Source: Rosistilla carotiformis (GTDB lineage: Bacteria > Planctomycetota > Planctomycetia > Pirellulales > Pirellulaceae). From it: a stretch of 64,000 bases of DNA. Positions within the stretch are counted from its first letter, which is position 1. Each line of letters begins with the position of its first letter. Where the stretch lies: contig NZ_CP036348.1 in assembly GCF_007753095.1 (NCBI RefSeq), forward strand, positions 496,001 through 560,000, read 5' to 3'. The notes under the pieces were generated by a model. That model ran no database searches. It saw nothing but the letters and a program-made list of their open reading frames with translations, and had not been told where the DNA came from. This document shows, piece after piece, positions 47,649-55,460 of this stretch. The translations under genes and the position numbers were made by a program.

Positions 47649-48915
47649 AAGAGGTTGCGGAGCAGGCGCCGTTCGCACAAGAATCGTGGTTCTCGCAACC
47701 TTCGTTTCTTTGCTCTTCGGTGTCGGTTGCGATCATTCCGATCGCAGCACCGTGGTGGCAAAGCCACGCCCGAAATCGGCAGCCAAAGCAAAACCCGTAG
47801 TCGAAGAAGTCTCGATCGATGCATTTCCGGTTGGGGTCAAATCGCTGTTTCCCATCCGCAAAGGGAGCAAGGGGTTTGGGTTGATCGATCGGCATGGAAG
47901 GACGCTTGTGTCGCCAGCTTTTTCCCAGGTCTCCAAAGGGTTCGCGAACGCATCGATTGTCAGTTATGACTACTTTGTCGGGCAGGATCGCGTTTTGCTG
48001 TTGAGTCGCGACGCGTGGTATTACTGTCACGAAGGTGGTGCCGAGCGGGTCGAGCCTACGGTGTCGATCTTCTCCATTCGCTTTGCATACAACGTAGGTG
48101 ACGGCCTGTTTGCGCTCATGCCTACCGACCGAGACAATCGGTATCGTGCGATGGTTGTTGATCCCGAAAGTAAATGGCGGCCGACCGAATCGTTTCAACT
48201 AGCCCCTATGGCCCGCATGAATTCTGGTCGGGTACCAATCCAGGTGGGTGAAAAATATGGTTATGCGGACCGCACGGGGCGAATTGTGATCGAGCCGAAG
48301 TATCAGGATGCTGAAGCCTACTTTGGCGACCCACCGCGTGCTCCCGTCTGTCTTGACGACCGATGGGGCTATTTGGACTTGGATGGAAATGTCGCCGTGC
48401 CGATTCAATACAAAGGGGTTTCGGCTTGGTTTGATCAGGGGATGGCATTGGTTTGGAAGCACGATCGCCCGCGAAGTTTTTTTATCGATGTCGACGGGGC
48501 CGAATTGCGTGAGTTCCCTCTTTCATGGCATATGCCCAATGCCTGTTTTGACGGGTTTGCTCAAGGACGACTTTATTTTCGCGGGCCCGACCTCGCTGAC
48601 CCGCGGATGGGAGGAGGGTTTGTTTTGCAGTTTGGTGTCATCGATACGGATGGCAATTGGGTTGTGGAGCCCAATCGAGGAATGAGCGGGGTCGGAGCAA
48701 GCTTTTGGCCCGGTCACGCCATTCTGAACCGCTGGTCCGAGGGGCAGTTCGCGGAAGAGGCTTGTTTCATTTATGGAATCGATGGCAAGGTTGTCAGCAA
48801 GTTGCCTCGCCGCGATGTGAAGCAATGGAATGGGTTTAGTTATGGGCTGGCGTGCGATCGAGATTGCAAAGTCGGTTATGTCGATACGAACGGCAACCGG
48901 CCTGGAGTGCCGTGA
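47632..48915 (+). CDS. WG-repeat lipoprotein
   Basis: The ATG at 47632 lies inside the end of the previous gene; it gives 427 residues with a lipoprotein-like signal (VVLATFVSLLFGVGC). The mature part has at least four WG-type repeats: GFGLIDRHGRTLVSPAF, KYGYADRTGRIVIEPKY, RWGYLDLDGNVAVPIQY and FGVIDTDGNWVVEPNR. WG repeats form small beta units and mediate contacts. The last codons overlap the start of the methyltransferase-glycosyltransferase fusion gene (GTGA), so the chain of four genes is one operon. The ligand is unknown. Confidence 0.85.
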   Translation: MNCRNRRGCGAGAVRTRIVVLATFVSLLFGVGCDHSDRSTVVAKPRPKSAAKAKPVVEEVSIDAFPVGVKSLFPIRKGSKGFGLIDRHGRTLVSPAFSQVSKGFANASIVSYDYFVGQDRVLLLSRDAWYYCHEGGAERVEPTVSIFSIRFAYNVGDGLFALMPTDRDNRYRAMVVDPESKWRPTESFQLAPMARMNSGRVPIQVGEKYGYADRTGRIVIEPKYQDAEAYFGDPPRAPVCLDDRWGYLDLDGNVAVPIQYKGVSAWFDQGMALVWKHDRPRSFFIDVDGAELREFPLSWHMPNACFDGFAQGRLYFRGPDLADPRMGGGFVLQFGVIDTDGNWVVEPNRGMSGVGASFWPGHAILNRWSEGQFAEEACFIYGIDGKVVSKLPRRDVKQWNGFSYGLACDRDCKVGYVDTNGNRPGVP

Positions 48916-50666
48916 AGTTAAGTGAAATTGAAGCAGTCCCCCCTCTCCCAAAAGACTACGATTATCTCATAAGTATGTCGAATCCTGCTTTTTCTGCCGC
49001 GACGGTAGCCAATGGTTTGCAGCGATGTTCTTCCAAATCGGGGGGCATGCTAGTGCTCCAGTACGCGAGGATCGTGTTGGAAATTATCGCCCGCGCGCCC
49101 GCCAATGTGCTTGTCTTTGGCGCTGGGGCCGATACGGCGATGTATGTCGATGCCAATCCTGGTGGGCGGACGGTTGTTCTGGAGCGGCATGCGAAGTGGC
49201 TCGACGCGATCCAGGATGTTTCTTGCGAGTCCTTTCACGTTCACTACTCGACCGTTCGCAGTGCGGGAGTTCGCGATCATGTGACAGCCCCCGAAGGGAT
49301 GCCTTGGAATCTGTTGGATGTGCCGTGGGATGTGATCATCGTCGATGGCCCCGAAGGGCATACCGATACGATGCCCGGTCGACAACAGAGTCTTTTTGCC
49401 GCTTCGCTGGCATCAAAAAACAGCAGTGTTTTATTTGTTCACGACTACCAGCGTGACTTGGAACGGCAGTGCTGTGATCGGTACCTGGGTTCAGCCGTTG
49501 AGGAGATCGGCCAGCAACCATCGCTGGCAGTCTTTGACGGTGCGACGGTGTCGCTGCGCACGGCAGGCGACAGTGCGGAGTCTGACGTGCCGCCAAAACA
49601 GCATCCTTTGATGGAAGTTGCTTGCGCTGGCAAACCGGTTTCCCGGCTGCAAGGCTCGTCGCGGCCCGTCGTTTCTGTGGTGATTCCGACGCACGATGAA
49701 GGGGATTGGTTGAAGCGGACCGTCCATAGCGTGTTGGCGGCAAAATCGGACACTGCGTATGAGATCGTGATCTTTGATGATGCGTCGACCGATGGCAGCG
49801 TGGATGTGGTTCGCAATCTTGATGGGGTGAACGTCGTTTCGGCTTGTGAATTGCCCGTAGAACGCATTCCCGACTGGGGAAAACCACGAGGCGACCACGA
49901 TGAATCGAGAACAGGTCAAGCCGTCGGCTGTATCGTTGGCCGAAACGCTGGGGCGGAAGCCGCCTCGGGTGATTATTTATGCTTCTTAGACAGCCATGTT
50001 TTGGTGCAGGATCATTGGTTGGATCATCTGTTGGAAACATCGCGCAAGCATGGTGATCGTTGCCTGGTCAGCGGGAACATCTTGAATGTCGACAATCTCG
50101 GCGAACCCAATATCGAATCAAAGCAGTTTGGGTATACGCTGCGCGACTGGGGCGCGCGAACCACGTGGCACTATTACGGACTTGGTCGTTTCGAAACGGC
50201 TTATGAAACACCACTCTGTCCCGGTGGTTTGATGTTCACCAGCCGTCGTCACTTTGACTCCATCGGTGGTTTCAGTGAGCACGTCCGCTGGTGGGGAGGG
50301 ACCGATGCAGAGATATCGCTCAAGAATTACATGCTTGGTGGTGTCGCGCTGGCCGATCCACTCGTTGCAATCTATCACTACTACAAGAACATTACCGATC
50401 GCAAACCGTCGTTCAAAGTCAGTTATCGCGACACGTTCTTCAACCGTCTGTTCATCATGAAAGCGTTTAGTAGTCAAGCGGTGTTTGACCGTTTGTGTGG
50501 GCACTACGCCCTGCAGGCTAAGATGGATGCGATTCTTGCCGACGTTCACCAGCAGAAGTACTTGCAGGCGATCGAAGCGATGCAGGCAACGTTTGTGCGA
50601 ACGTGGGATCAGTTTGCGACACAATTTGCGTCTCAGTTGAAGCAGCTTCCGATTCAGGCAGGCTAG
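48912..50666 (+). CDS. Fusion of glucuronoxylan-methyltransferase-like and GalNAc-transferase-like domains
   Basis: The GTG at 48912 overlaps the WG-lipoprotein stop by 4 bases and gives 584 residues. Domain 1 (about 65-195) matches the plant DUF579/GXM pattern: VLVFGAGADTAMY, GGRTVVLERHAKWLDAI, SFHVHYSTV, DVPWDVIIVDGPEGH, MPGRQQSLFAAS and VLFVHDYQRDLE. That family 4-O-methylates glucuronic acid with SAM. Domain 2 (about 251-480) is a GT-A glycosyltransferase: VSVVIPTHDEGDW, DDASTDGS, the DSH metal motif, and PGGLMFTSRRHFDSIGGF with RWWGGTDAEISLKNYMLGG as in polypeptide GalNAc-transferases. A two-step sugar addition and methylation enzyme is inferred. Confidence 0.8.
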   Translation: MKLSEIEAVPPLPKDYDYLISMSNPAFSAATVANGLQRCSSKSGGMLVLQYARIVLEIIARAPANVLVFGAGADTAMYVDANPGGRTVVLERHAKWLDAIQDVSCESFHVHYSTVRSAGVRDHVTAPEGMPWNLLDVPWDVIIVDGPEGHTDTMPGRQQSLFAASLASKNSSVLFVHDYQRDLERQCCDRYLGSAVEEIGQQPSLAVFDGATVSLRTAGDSAESDVPPKQHPLMEVACAGKPVSRLQGSSRPVVSVVIPTHDEGDWLKRTVHSVLAAKSDTAYEIVIFDDASTDGSVDVVRNLDGVNVVSACELPVERIPDWGKPRGDHDESRTGQAVGCIVGRNAGAEAASGDYLCFLDSHVLVQDHWLDHLLETSRKHGDRCLVSGNILNVDNLGEPNIESKQFGYTLRDWGARTTWHYYGLGRFETAYETPLCPGGLMFTSRRHFDSIGGFSEHVRWWGGTDAEISLKNYMLGGVALADPLVAIYHYYKNITDRKPSFKVSYRDTFFNRLFIMKAFSSQAVFDRLCGHYALQAKMDAILADVHQQKYLQAIEAMQATFVRTWDQFATQFASQLKQLPIQAG

Positions 50667-50840
50667 ATCGCTTTGGTGTAGATACGGCCCGCCAGGCTAG
50701 CTCTGTTGGGCCTGGCTGCGGGATCATGGGCTGGAGCTTCGCCCCATGGGGCGGCAGTAAACGGGGAGCCGTATCTGTCCGCGAATGAGAGTTGGGGTGG
50801 TCACGTTATTGGGGGCGATTTGATTGCGATCGCTTGTCAG

Positions 50841-51400
50841 AGCAGGGCAGGGCGGGTTCGCGCTTTGAGAATTAACGCAAATCGCACTACCACGTGGACG
50901 CCGCGGCGCCCCGAGCCATCGTTCTGCGAATCCTCTCGTTGGTTCTGGGAACGCAGGCAGAATGATTGGCGCAGAATGAAAAAAAATGCGGGGAGCGAGA
51001 GTTGTTCGTTGCGGAAGTCGCAGCGCAAATGCACGTCGCTTCGTGGGATGGATTATTCTGCCCCCATCATTCTGCCGAAGTTTTGTTTTGCACCCGTTAT
51101 GGTGCATCGACACCAGATGCGACAGGTCGCACACTCCGCTCGTTCGGCGGTTCGGCTGATTCGTAGAACAAAGATTGCGCGTGGCGAGTCTCTATGTCAC
51201 GGTTGATTCAAAGTCGATAGACTTCGCCTCGTGCCACAAATCATTCTGCCAAAATCTCCTCATCCTGCGACGCTGCACAACGAATGTGAACGGGCGGCGT
51301 CGCGACTGGAGCTTGGGGCAGGGCAGGGCGGTTTGAAAGCGGCTGGAGGTGGGGAGCGGTTGGGCGCGCGCTGTCGCGAGTCGCCGAGGGCCTTTGACGC
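50841..51400. repeat. Dispersed repeat copy C, left segment
   Basis: This copy is uninterrupted over the region where copies A and B are separated by the toxin-antitoxin pair. It shares long blocks with A (to about 51140) and B (from about 51115), for example CTGCCGAAGTTTTGTTTTG and CAAAGTCGATAGACTTCGCC. The right part continues at 51808 after the inserted element. Confidence 0.8.
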
Positions 51401-51807
51401 TGTCAGTTATACGCAAGTCGCAGGCAACGGCGAAAGCAAGGGGCGAAAGGGAGGCGAAAGGGACAGCCACGTTCCTGGCACGCCTGGCGCGGGCCGAAGG
51501 TCCAGCAATTTGCATAGCCGAGCCTGCAGGGCTGGGTATCAGTCGACGGTGCCCGGTTTCATTTCACAACGGGTGAAGGGGCAACGCCCCGGGTGGGGTG
51601 GTGACAATCGACCGGGCCTACAGCCCAACCATGTCAATCATCGCCGCTAGAACCCAGGCCGATGGCCTGGGCTATGCAAACGGTCGAGCCTGCGGCCCTG
51701 ACTCGGATAAATACGATGTGGAACGGTCTGCGACGAACGAAAGACTTCCCACTGGCCTGGCAAGTGTTCGGTCGCGATAACTCACCATGACTTACGTATA
51801 ACTGACA
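51401..51807. mobile_element. Non-autonomous inverted-repeat element (MITE-like), 407 bp
   Basis: The ends are TGTCAGTTATACGCAAGTC (51401-51419) and its inverted copy GACTTACGTATAACTGACA (51789-51807), 18 of 19 bases matching. The insertion interrupts repeat copy C; copy B shows the uninterrupted target. GGCCTTTG(A/G)CG flanks both sides (51389-51399 and 51808-51818), a probable target duplication of 8-11 bases. No transposase gene is inside, so it would need one in trans. Confidence 0.75.
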
Positions 51808-51880
51808 GGCCTTTGGCGGCCGAGAGCAACTCTTCAAAGGTGCTGGGCAACATTTTTTGCGTGTCCCCTTCTTCCTCCCC
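51808..51880. repeat. Dispersed repeat copy C, right segment
   Basis: It continues copy C after the inserted element and matches the end of copy B, including GCTGGGCAACATTTT and TGTCCCCTTCTTCC. On the minus strand it holds the remnant TFEELLSAAKG of the small gene's C-terminus. Confidence 0.75.
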
Positions 51881-52136
51881 GCACTTCGTGCCACGTTCCA
51901 ACAGCGATGGGAGCGGCAGACAGCGTAGCGGCGATCGGCTGGTAGCTGTCGATAGCGTCTCGAAGCGATATCGGTCGATCCGGGACGAAAAGTTCGGTAC
52001 AGTGGGCTCGGCGTTCGGCTGCCTCGCGCTTCCTCGTAGGGAGTCATGTTTGTTGCTTCCGATGAAAGACTGCAGCGAAGTTGGAACGTTGGAAGACCGT
52101 CACGCGACCTCATTGCAACGCGAAGATTTTTGAAAC

Positions 52137-53144
52137 GTGGTAGACACGCTCTCCGACATCGTTCGGCGAATGACCGGCGCACAATCCGTTCAGCTTGGTG
52201 AACCGATCCAGAGCCTCTGGAGTGGCTACGGTGTGATTCAGCGTGCTCTCTTGCGAGGGCTCCAGGACGACGGATCGGGCGAGCCAACTCCCGTGGTCAT
52301 CAAACACATCGATGTCTCTAGGGCACGCTCTAACCGTCGAGGCTGGGGAGGTGACGCGTCGCACTTGCGGAAAGTCCGTTCCTACGGAGTCGAGCAGGTG
52401 TTCTACGAGAAGTACTCGGGGCAATGCGGACCATCCTGCCAGGTCCCCGGCCTTGTTGCAGCTCACCAGAAAGCAAACGAAGCCGGCTGGGTGATTGTGC
52501 TCATCGATCTCGACGCTCAAGGTTTCGATCGCCGCAAAAACGATCTCGACCTGCATGGTCTCCGCGCCTGTCTGACTTGGCTGGCAAACTTCCACGCTAC
52601 GTTCCTGGGAAGCTCGGCGAGCGGCTTGTGGCCAATTGGCACCTACTGGCACTTGGACACACGCCCCGACGAACTCGCCGCCTTGCCGACCGGCCCTTTA
52701 AAGTCGTCGGCACCGGAGATCGATCGCCGTTTAAATGCTGCAAGGTTCCAGACGTTGGTTCACGGGGATGCCAAAGTTGCGAACTTCTGCTTTTCTGACA
52801 GAGACAGTGGCCGCGTTGCTGCGGTGGACTTTCAATACGTCGGTCGCGGCTGCGGCATGAAGGACGTCGCCTATCTGGTCAGCAGTTGCTTGAGCGCAGA
52901 CGACGCGGCCTCCCAGGAGGCTGCGTTCCTGAATGTCTATTTCGATGCGTTACGGAATGCCATCGCCGGCCGCCACATCGAAGTAGACGTCGCGGAACTG
53001 GAACGCGAATGGCGTGCGTTGTACCGGTTCGCCTGGGCCGATTTTTACCGTTTTCTTGCGGGCTGGTCTCCGGACCATTGGAAGCTGAACGCCTACAGCG
53101 ATCGCATTACGCAGTCGGTCATCCAACAACTGGGCAATCGCTGA
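52137..53144 (+). CDS. Aminoglycoside phosphotransferase/ecdysteroid kinase-like protein
   Basis: The GTG start gives 335 residues with a protein-kinase-like fold: VVIKHIDV for the nucleotide-binding Lys, [14 protein letters not shown] with the catalytic Asp (HGD), and [21 protein letters not shown] with the metal-binding DFQ. The DFQ form points to the EcKL/DUF1679-type family rather than classic antibiotic kinases. It phosphorylates a small alcohol; the substrate is unknown. It stands alone, with repeat copies on both sides. Confidence 0.8.
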   Translation: MVDTLSDIVRRMTGAQSVQLGEPIQSLWSGYGVIQRALLRGLQDDGSGEPTPVVIKHIDVSRARSNRRGWGGDASHLRKVRSYGVEQVFYEKYSGQCGPSCQVPGLVAAHQKANEAGWVIVLIDLDAQGFDRRKNDLDLHGLRACLTWLANFHATFLGSSASGLWPIGTYWHLDTRPDELAALPTGPLKSSAPEIDRRLNAARFQTLVHGDAKVANFCFSDRDSGRVAAVDFQYVGRGCGMKDVAYLVSSCLSADDAASQEAAFLNVYFDALRNAIAGRHIEVDVAELEREWRALYRFAWADFYRFLAGWSPDHWKLNAYSDRITQSVIQQLGNR

Positions 53145-53174
53145 TCGCCTGCCGCATTCAAGGCTTCCACATTT

Positions 53175-53365
53175 TCTGCTGCCAAAATCTCCACGTCCTG
53201 CGACGCGGCATGACGAACGTGAATGCGCGGTGTCGCCGCAACTGGAGTTCGGGGCAGGGGAGGGCGGTTCGAAACCGCCCGGGTGCGAGAGCGCGCGTGG
53301 GACGCGAGCTATCGCGAGTAGCCGAGGCCTTTGACGACCGAGAGCATCTCTTCAAAGGTGATGTA
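53175..53365. repeat. Dispersed repeat copy D, including the end of the small gene
   Basis: TGCCAAAATCTCC, GTCCTGCGACGCGGCA and GGGGCAGGGGAGGGCGGTT match copies B and C. In this copy the sequence continues into the intact 3' end of the gene at 53309, which the other copies carry only as a decayed fragment. Confidence 0.75.
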
Positions 53366-53554
53366 GCGGCGGCGATGCTGCAGTTTGTAGCTGTCGATCG
53401 CCAGCGCCAATTCTTTGGCTTCGTCCGACAGGCCGTCGTGCGAGCTGACGAACTGACGACGTTCGGAAACCGAAGCATTGGGGTTCGGTGCGCTGCGTCG
53501 GTCGACAAAGGTGTTGGTTGGTTCTGCCGGAGGGCTGAGGGTCGTTGACTGCAT
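53309..53554 (-). CDS. Small conserved planctomycete protein
   Basis: From ATG 53554 the product has 81 residues: a variable N-terminus with ERRQF, then SDEAKELALAIDSYKLQHRR and RYITFEEMLSVVKGLGYSR. I recognise the C-terminal helix pair (SYKLQHRRRYITFEEML) as a pattern conserved in small planctomycete proteins; it may bind DNA or a protein partner but the function is unknown. Its last codons recur in decayed form in repeat copies B and C. The longer frame to 53676 is not favoured. Confidence 0.7.
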   Translation of the reverse strand: MQSTTLSPPAEPTNTFVDRRSAPNPNASVSERRQFVSSHDGLSDEAKELALAIDSYKLQHRRRYITFEEMLSVVKGLGYSR

Positions 53555-53749
53555 GGGGCCCCTTTCGATTGTAACGAGCAATCTGGTTCTGCCGTCCAAA
53601 ACGCAATAAGCGTGCCTCGGCCGCAGGGGCTTCGGCAGCGTTCTGAGGGACGGTCACACAAGAACACAAGGAACAATACCTCACGATTGTAGACCAGGCA
53701 AAATTAGCGGCGGTTTTGCCCGCAGATCAGCCGCGGTGGTTCGTGCGTA

Positions 53750-54667
53750 TCAACGCTCCTGCGTCAGGTCGTCGGTGGCGGTATCGGCGGCCAGTCGGGC
53801 TTGAGCTTGTTGGATGTTCTGTGCCAGCGAGAGGCTTTCGGCGTCGTCGGGAGCCAGTTGCAGGGCGTTGCGGATCGCGTGGCTCGCCGCAGCGAATCGG
53901 CGACTGGCAAGCTCCGTCTTGGCCAATTCGTGATAGACCTCCCGCCCGCTCATTCCCAACGCAATCGCTCGTTGCAGGTGTTGGGCCCCGCTATCGGGAT
54001 GTCCCAGTTCCCGCATCGCAATCCCTCGCATCATTTCCAGTTGTGCCGCTTGTTCGGTTGGGATAGTCGATTCTTCCAATTGGTCGACTGTCGCCAGCAG
54101 GCGATCGTGCCGCTGTTGCCGGCTGTAGATGTCGGCGATCGCTAGCCGGACTTGCGGGGATTGGCGGTCGAGAGAGATCGCGCGGTGATAGGAGGCCAAA
54201 GCGGCTTCCAGTTTCTCTTGGCGGACGAGAATATCGCCATGCAGTGCCCAGGCGGTCGCCATGTCGCGAGTCGATTCGAGCACATGTGCAACTTGGGTTG
54301 CCGCGTCGTCGACGCGATCTTCTTCCAGGTACATGTTGCCGAGTCGAACGCGCAGTTCCGGCGCACCGGCCGACAGGCGGACTGCCTGTTCCAGGTGACT
54401 GATCGCTTCGGCGTGCTGCCCCTTCTGCCACAGGACTTCGCTGTAGCCCCAGTAGGCGCGGTCGTCGGAATGACTCAGTTCCAGTGCCGCTTCAAACAGC
54501 TTTTCCGCTTCCTCCCAGCGATTTTGGTGGATTGCGGCGAGACCTTCGCGCGACATCCGCCGAGCTTCGATCGATTGCCGGCTGTCGACCGTGCGGCGGA
54601 TCGCTCGACAACCTGGAGCGAGCCCCAGGCAGAGGAAGATCAGGAGGATGGCCGTTTTCAACCGCAT
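53750..54667 (-). CDS. TPR-repeat lipoprotein
   Basis: The ATG at 54667 gives 305 residues beginning MRLKTAILLIFLCLGLAPGC, a lipoprotein signal with lipobox LAPGC. The mature part is a TPR array: NRWEEAEKLFEAALELSHSD, GQHAEAISHLEQAVRLS, KLEAALASYHRAISLD, and HPDSGAQHLQRAIALG are successive helices, about six repeats in all. TPR lipoproteins scaffold envelope complexes. A longer frame to 54760 precedes the signal. It is divergent from the small gene at 54999. Confidence 0.88.
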   Translation of the reverse strand: MRLKTAILLIFLCLGLAPGCRAIRRTVDSRQSIEARRMSREGLAAIHQNRWEEAEKLFEAALELSHSDDRAYWGYSEVLWQKGQHAEAISHLEQAVRLSAGAPELRVRLGNMYLEEDRVDDAATQVAHVLESTRDMATAWALHGDILVRQEKLEAALASYHRAISLDRQSPQVRLAIADIYSRQQRHDRLLATVDQLEESTIPTEQAAQLEMMRGIAMRELGHPDSGAQHLQRAIALGMSGREVYHELAKTELASRRFAAASHAIRNALQLAPDDAESLSLAQNIQQAQARLAADTATDDLTQER

Positions 54668-54998
54668 GTGCCGTCTGGATAAGTGTCGGGATTCGCGGGG
54701 CGATGGTTCGAGAGGTTGCTGGACCGCACGCGTCGCGCAGTGGGAATCATTGGGGTTCATAACAAAGCGAGGCTAGGGGGATCAAGGTGGATCATCGATC
54801 CGCTCGCGCGAGAAGCTGCTGCTAGCAAAGCGGTTTGATTTGCAGCGGTTGTCACCGTTACGATTCGAGGCCGACTGAGCTAATATGAACGCTTGATTGT
54901 GTTCTCAAGTATTTAGGTTGCGCGATTGAGGCGTACCCGAGCAATAACGACATCCAGACCGATGGTCTGCCACTGCGATAGAAGGCGAGCTAGAAAAA

Positions 54999-55430
54999 GT
55001 GCCGAAAAAATGTGACCTCTTGGGTACTGAGTTGATGTACCCCGACAATTGGGAATTAACCGGGCCGGTCGAAGATGGCGACAGCGAGGGTTATGTCGTC
55101 GAGAGCCCCACGGGGATGTTTTTCTCGTTGAACCGGTTTGGGGGACGCAACGACCACGAAAACATTCTCAAGCAAGCGTGTCTGGCGATGGACGCCGAAT
55201 ACGATGAGGTGGAGTCGGAGGTCTACGCCGCCGACGGAGCGTTTCCGGAGGAGGTGGGGGTGGAGATGCAGTTCTATTGCAAAAGCCTAGTGATCACCTC
55301 ACGGCTGCTGGCGATGCAGTATCAGGACGACGTGCTGTTGGTGCAGATGCAGGCGGAAAACCGCGACTTCGATCAAAACGAACTCGTCTTCGCGGCGATG
55401 CTGAAAACGGTCCGCGACGGCCTGGCCTAA
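54999..55430 (+). CDS. Conserved hypothetical cytoplasmic protein
   Basis: The GTG at 54999 gives 143 residues with no signal or membrane segment. It is acidic, with alternating strands and helices (MYPDNWELTGPVEDGDSEGY, FFSLNRFGGRND, VEMQFYCKSLVITSRLLAMQ, LVFAAMLKTVRDGLA). The pattern is like a small alpha/beta protein known mostly as hypothetical. It converges on ppk1, with 30 bases between the stops. Confidence 0.7.
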   Translation: MPKKCDLLGTELMYPDNWELTGPVEDGDSEGYVVESPTGMFFSLNRFGGRNDHENILKQACLAMDAEYDEVESEVYAADGAFPEEVGVEMQFYCKSLVITSRLLAMQYQDDVLLVQMQAENRDFDQNELVFAAMLKTVRDGLA

Positions 55431-55460
55431 TCCGCGACCATCGTTTGGGCGGTTCTGGAA

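Larger units (their letters stand above)
50667..52136. other. Gene-free accessory interval with repeat copy C and an inserted element
   Basis: About 1.5 kb with no supported gene. It holds repeat copy C, interrupted by the 407-bp inverted-repeat element, and a short unique leader (51885-52136) before the phosphotransferase gene. The open frames here are composed of repeat sequence. Confidence 0.7.

Noticed and set aside
51634-52287. 217-codon open frame on the minus strand
   Set aside because: It crosses the inverted-repeat element, repeat copy C and the start of the phosphotransferase gene, so it is a composite of unrelated pieces.
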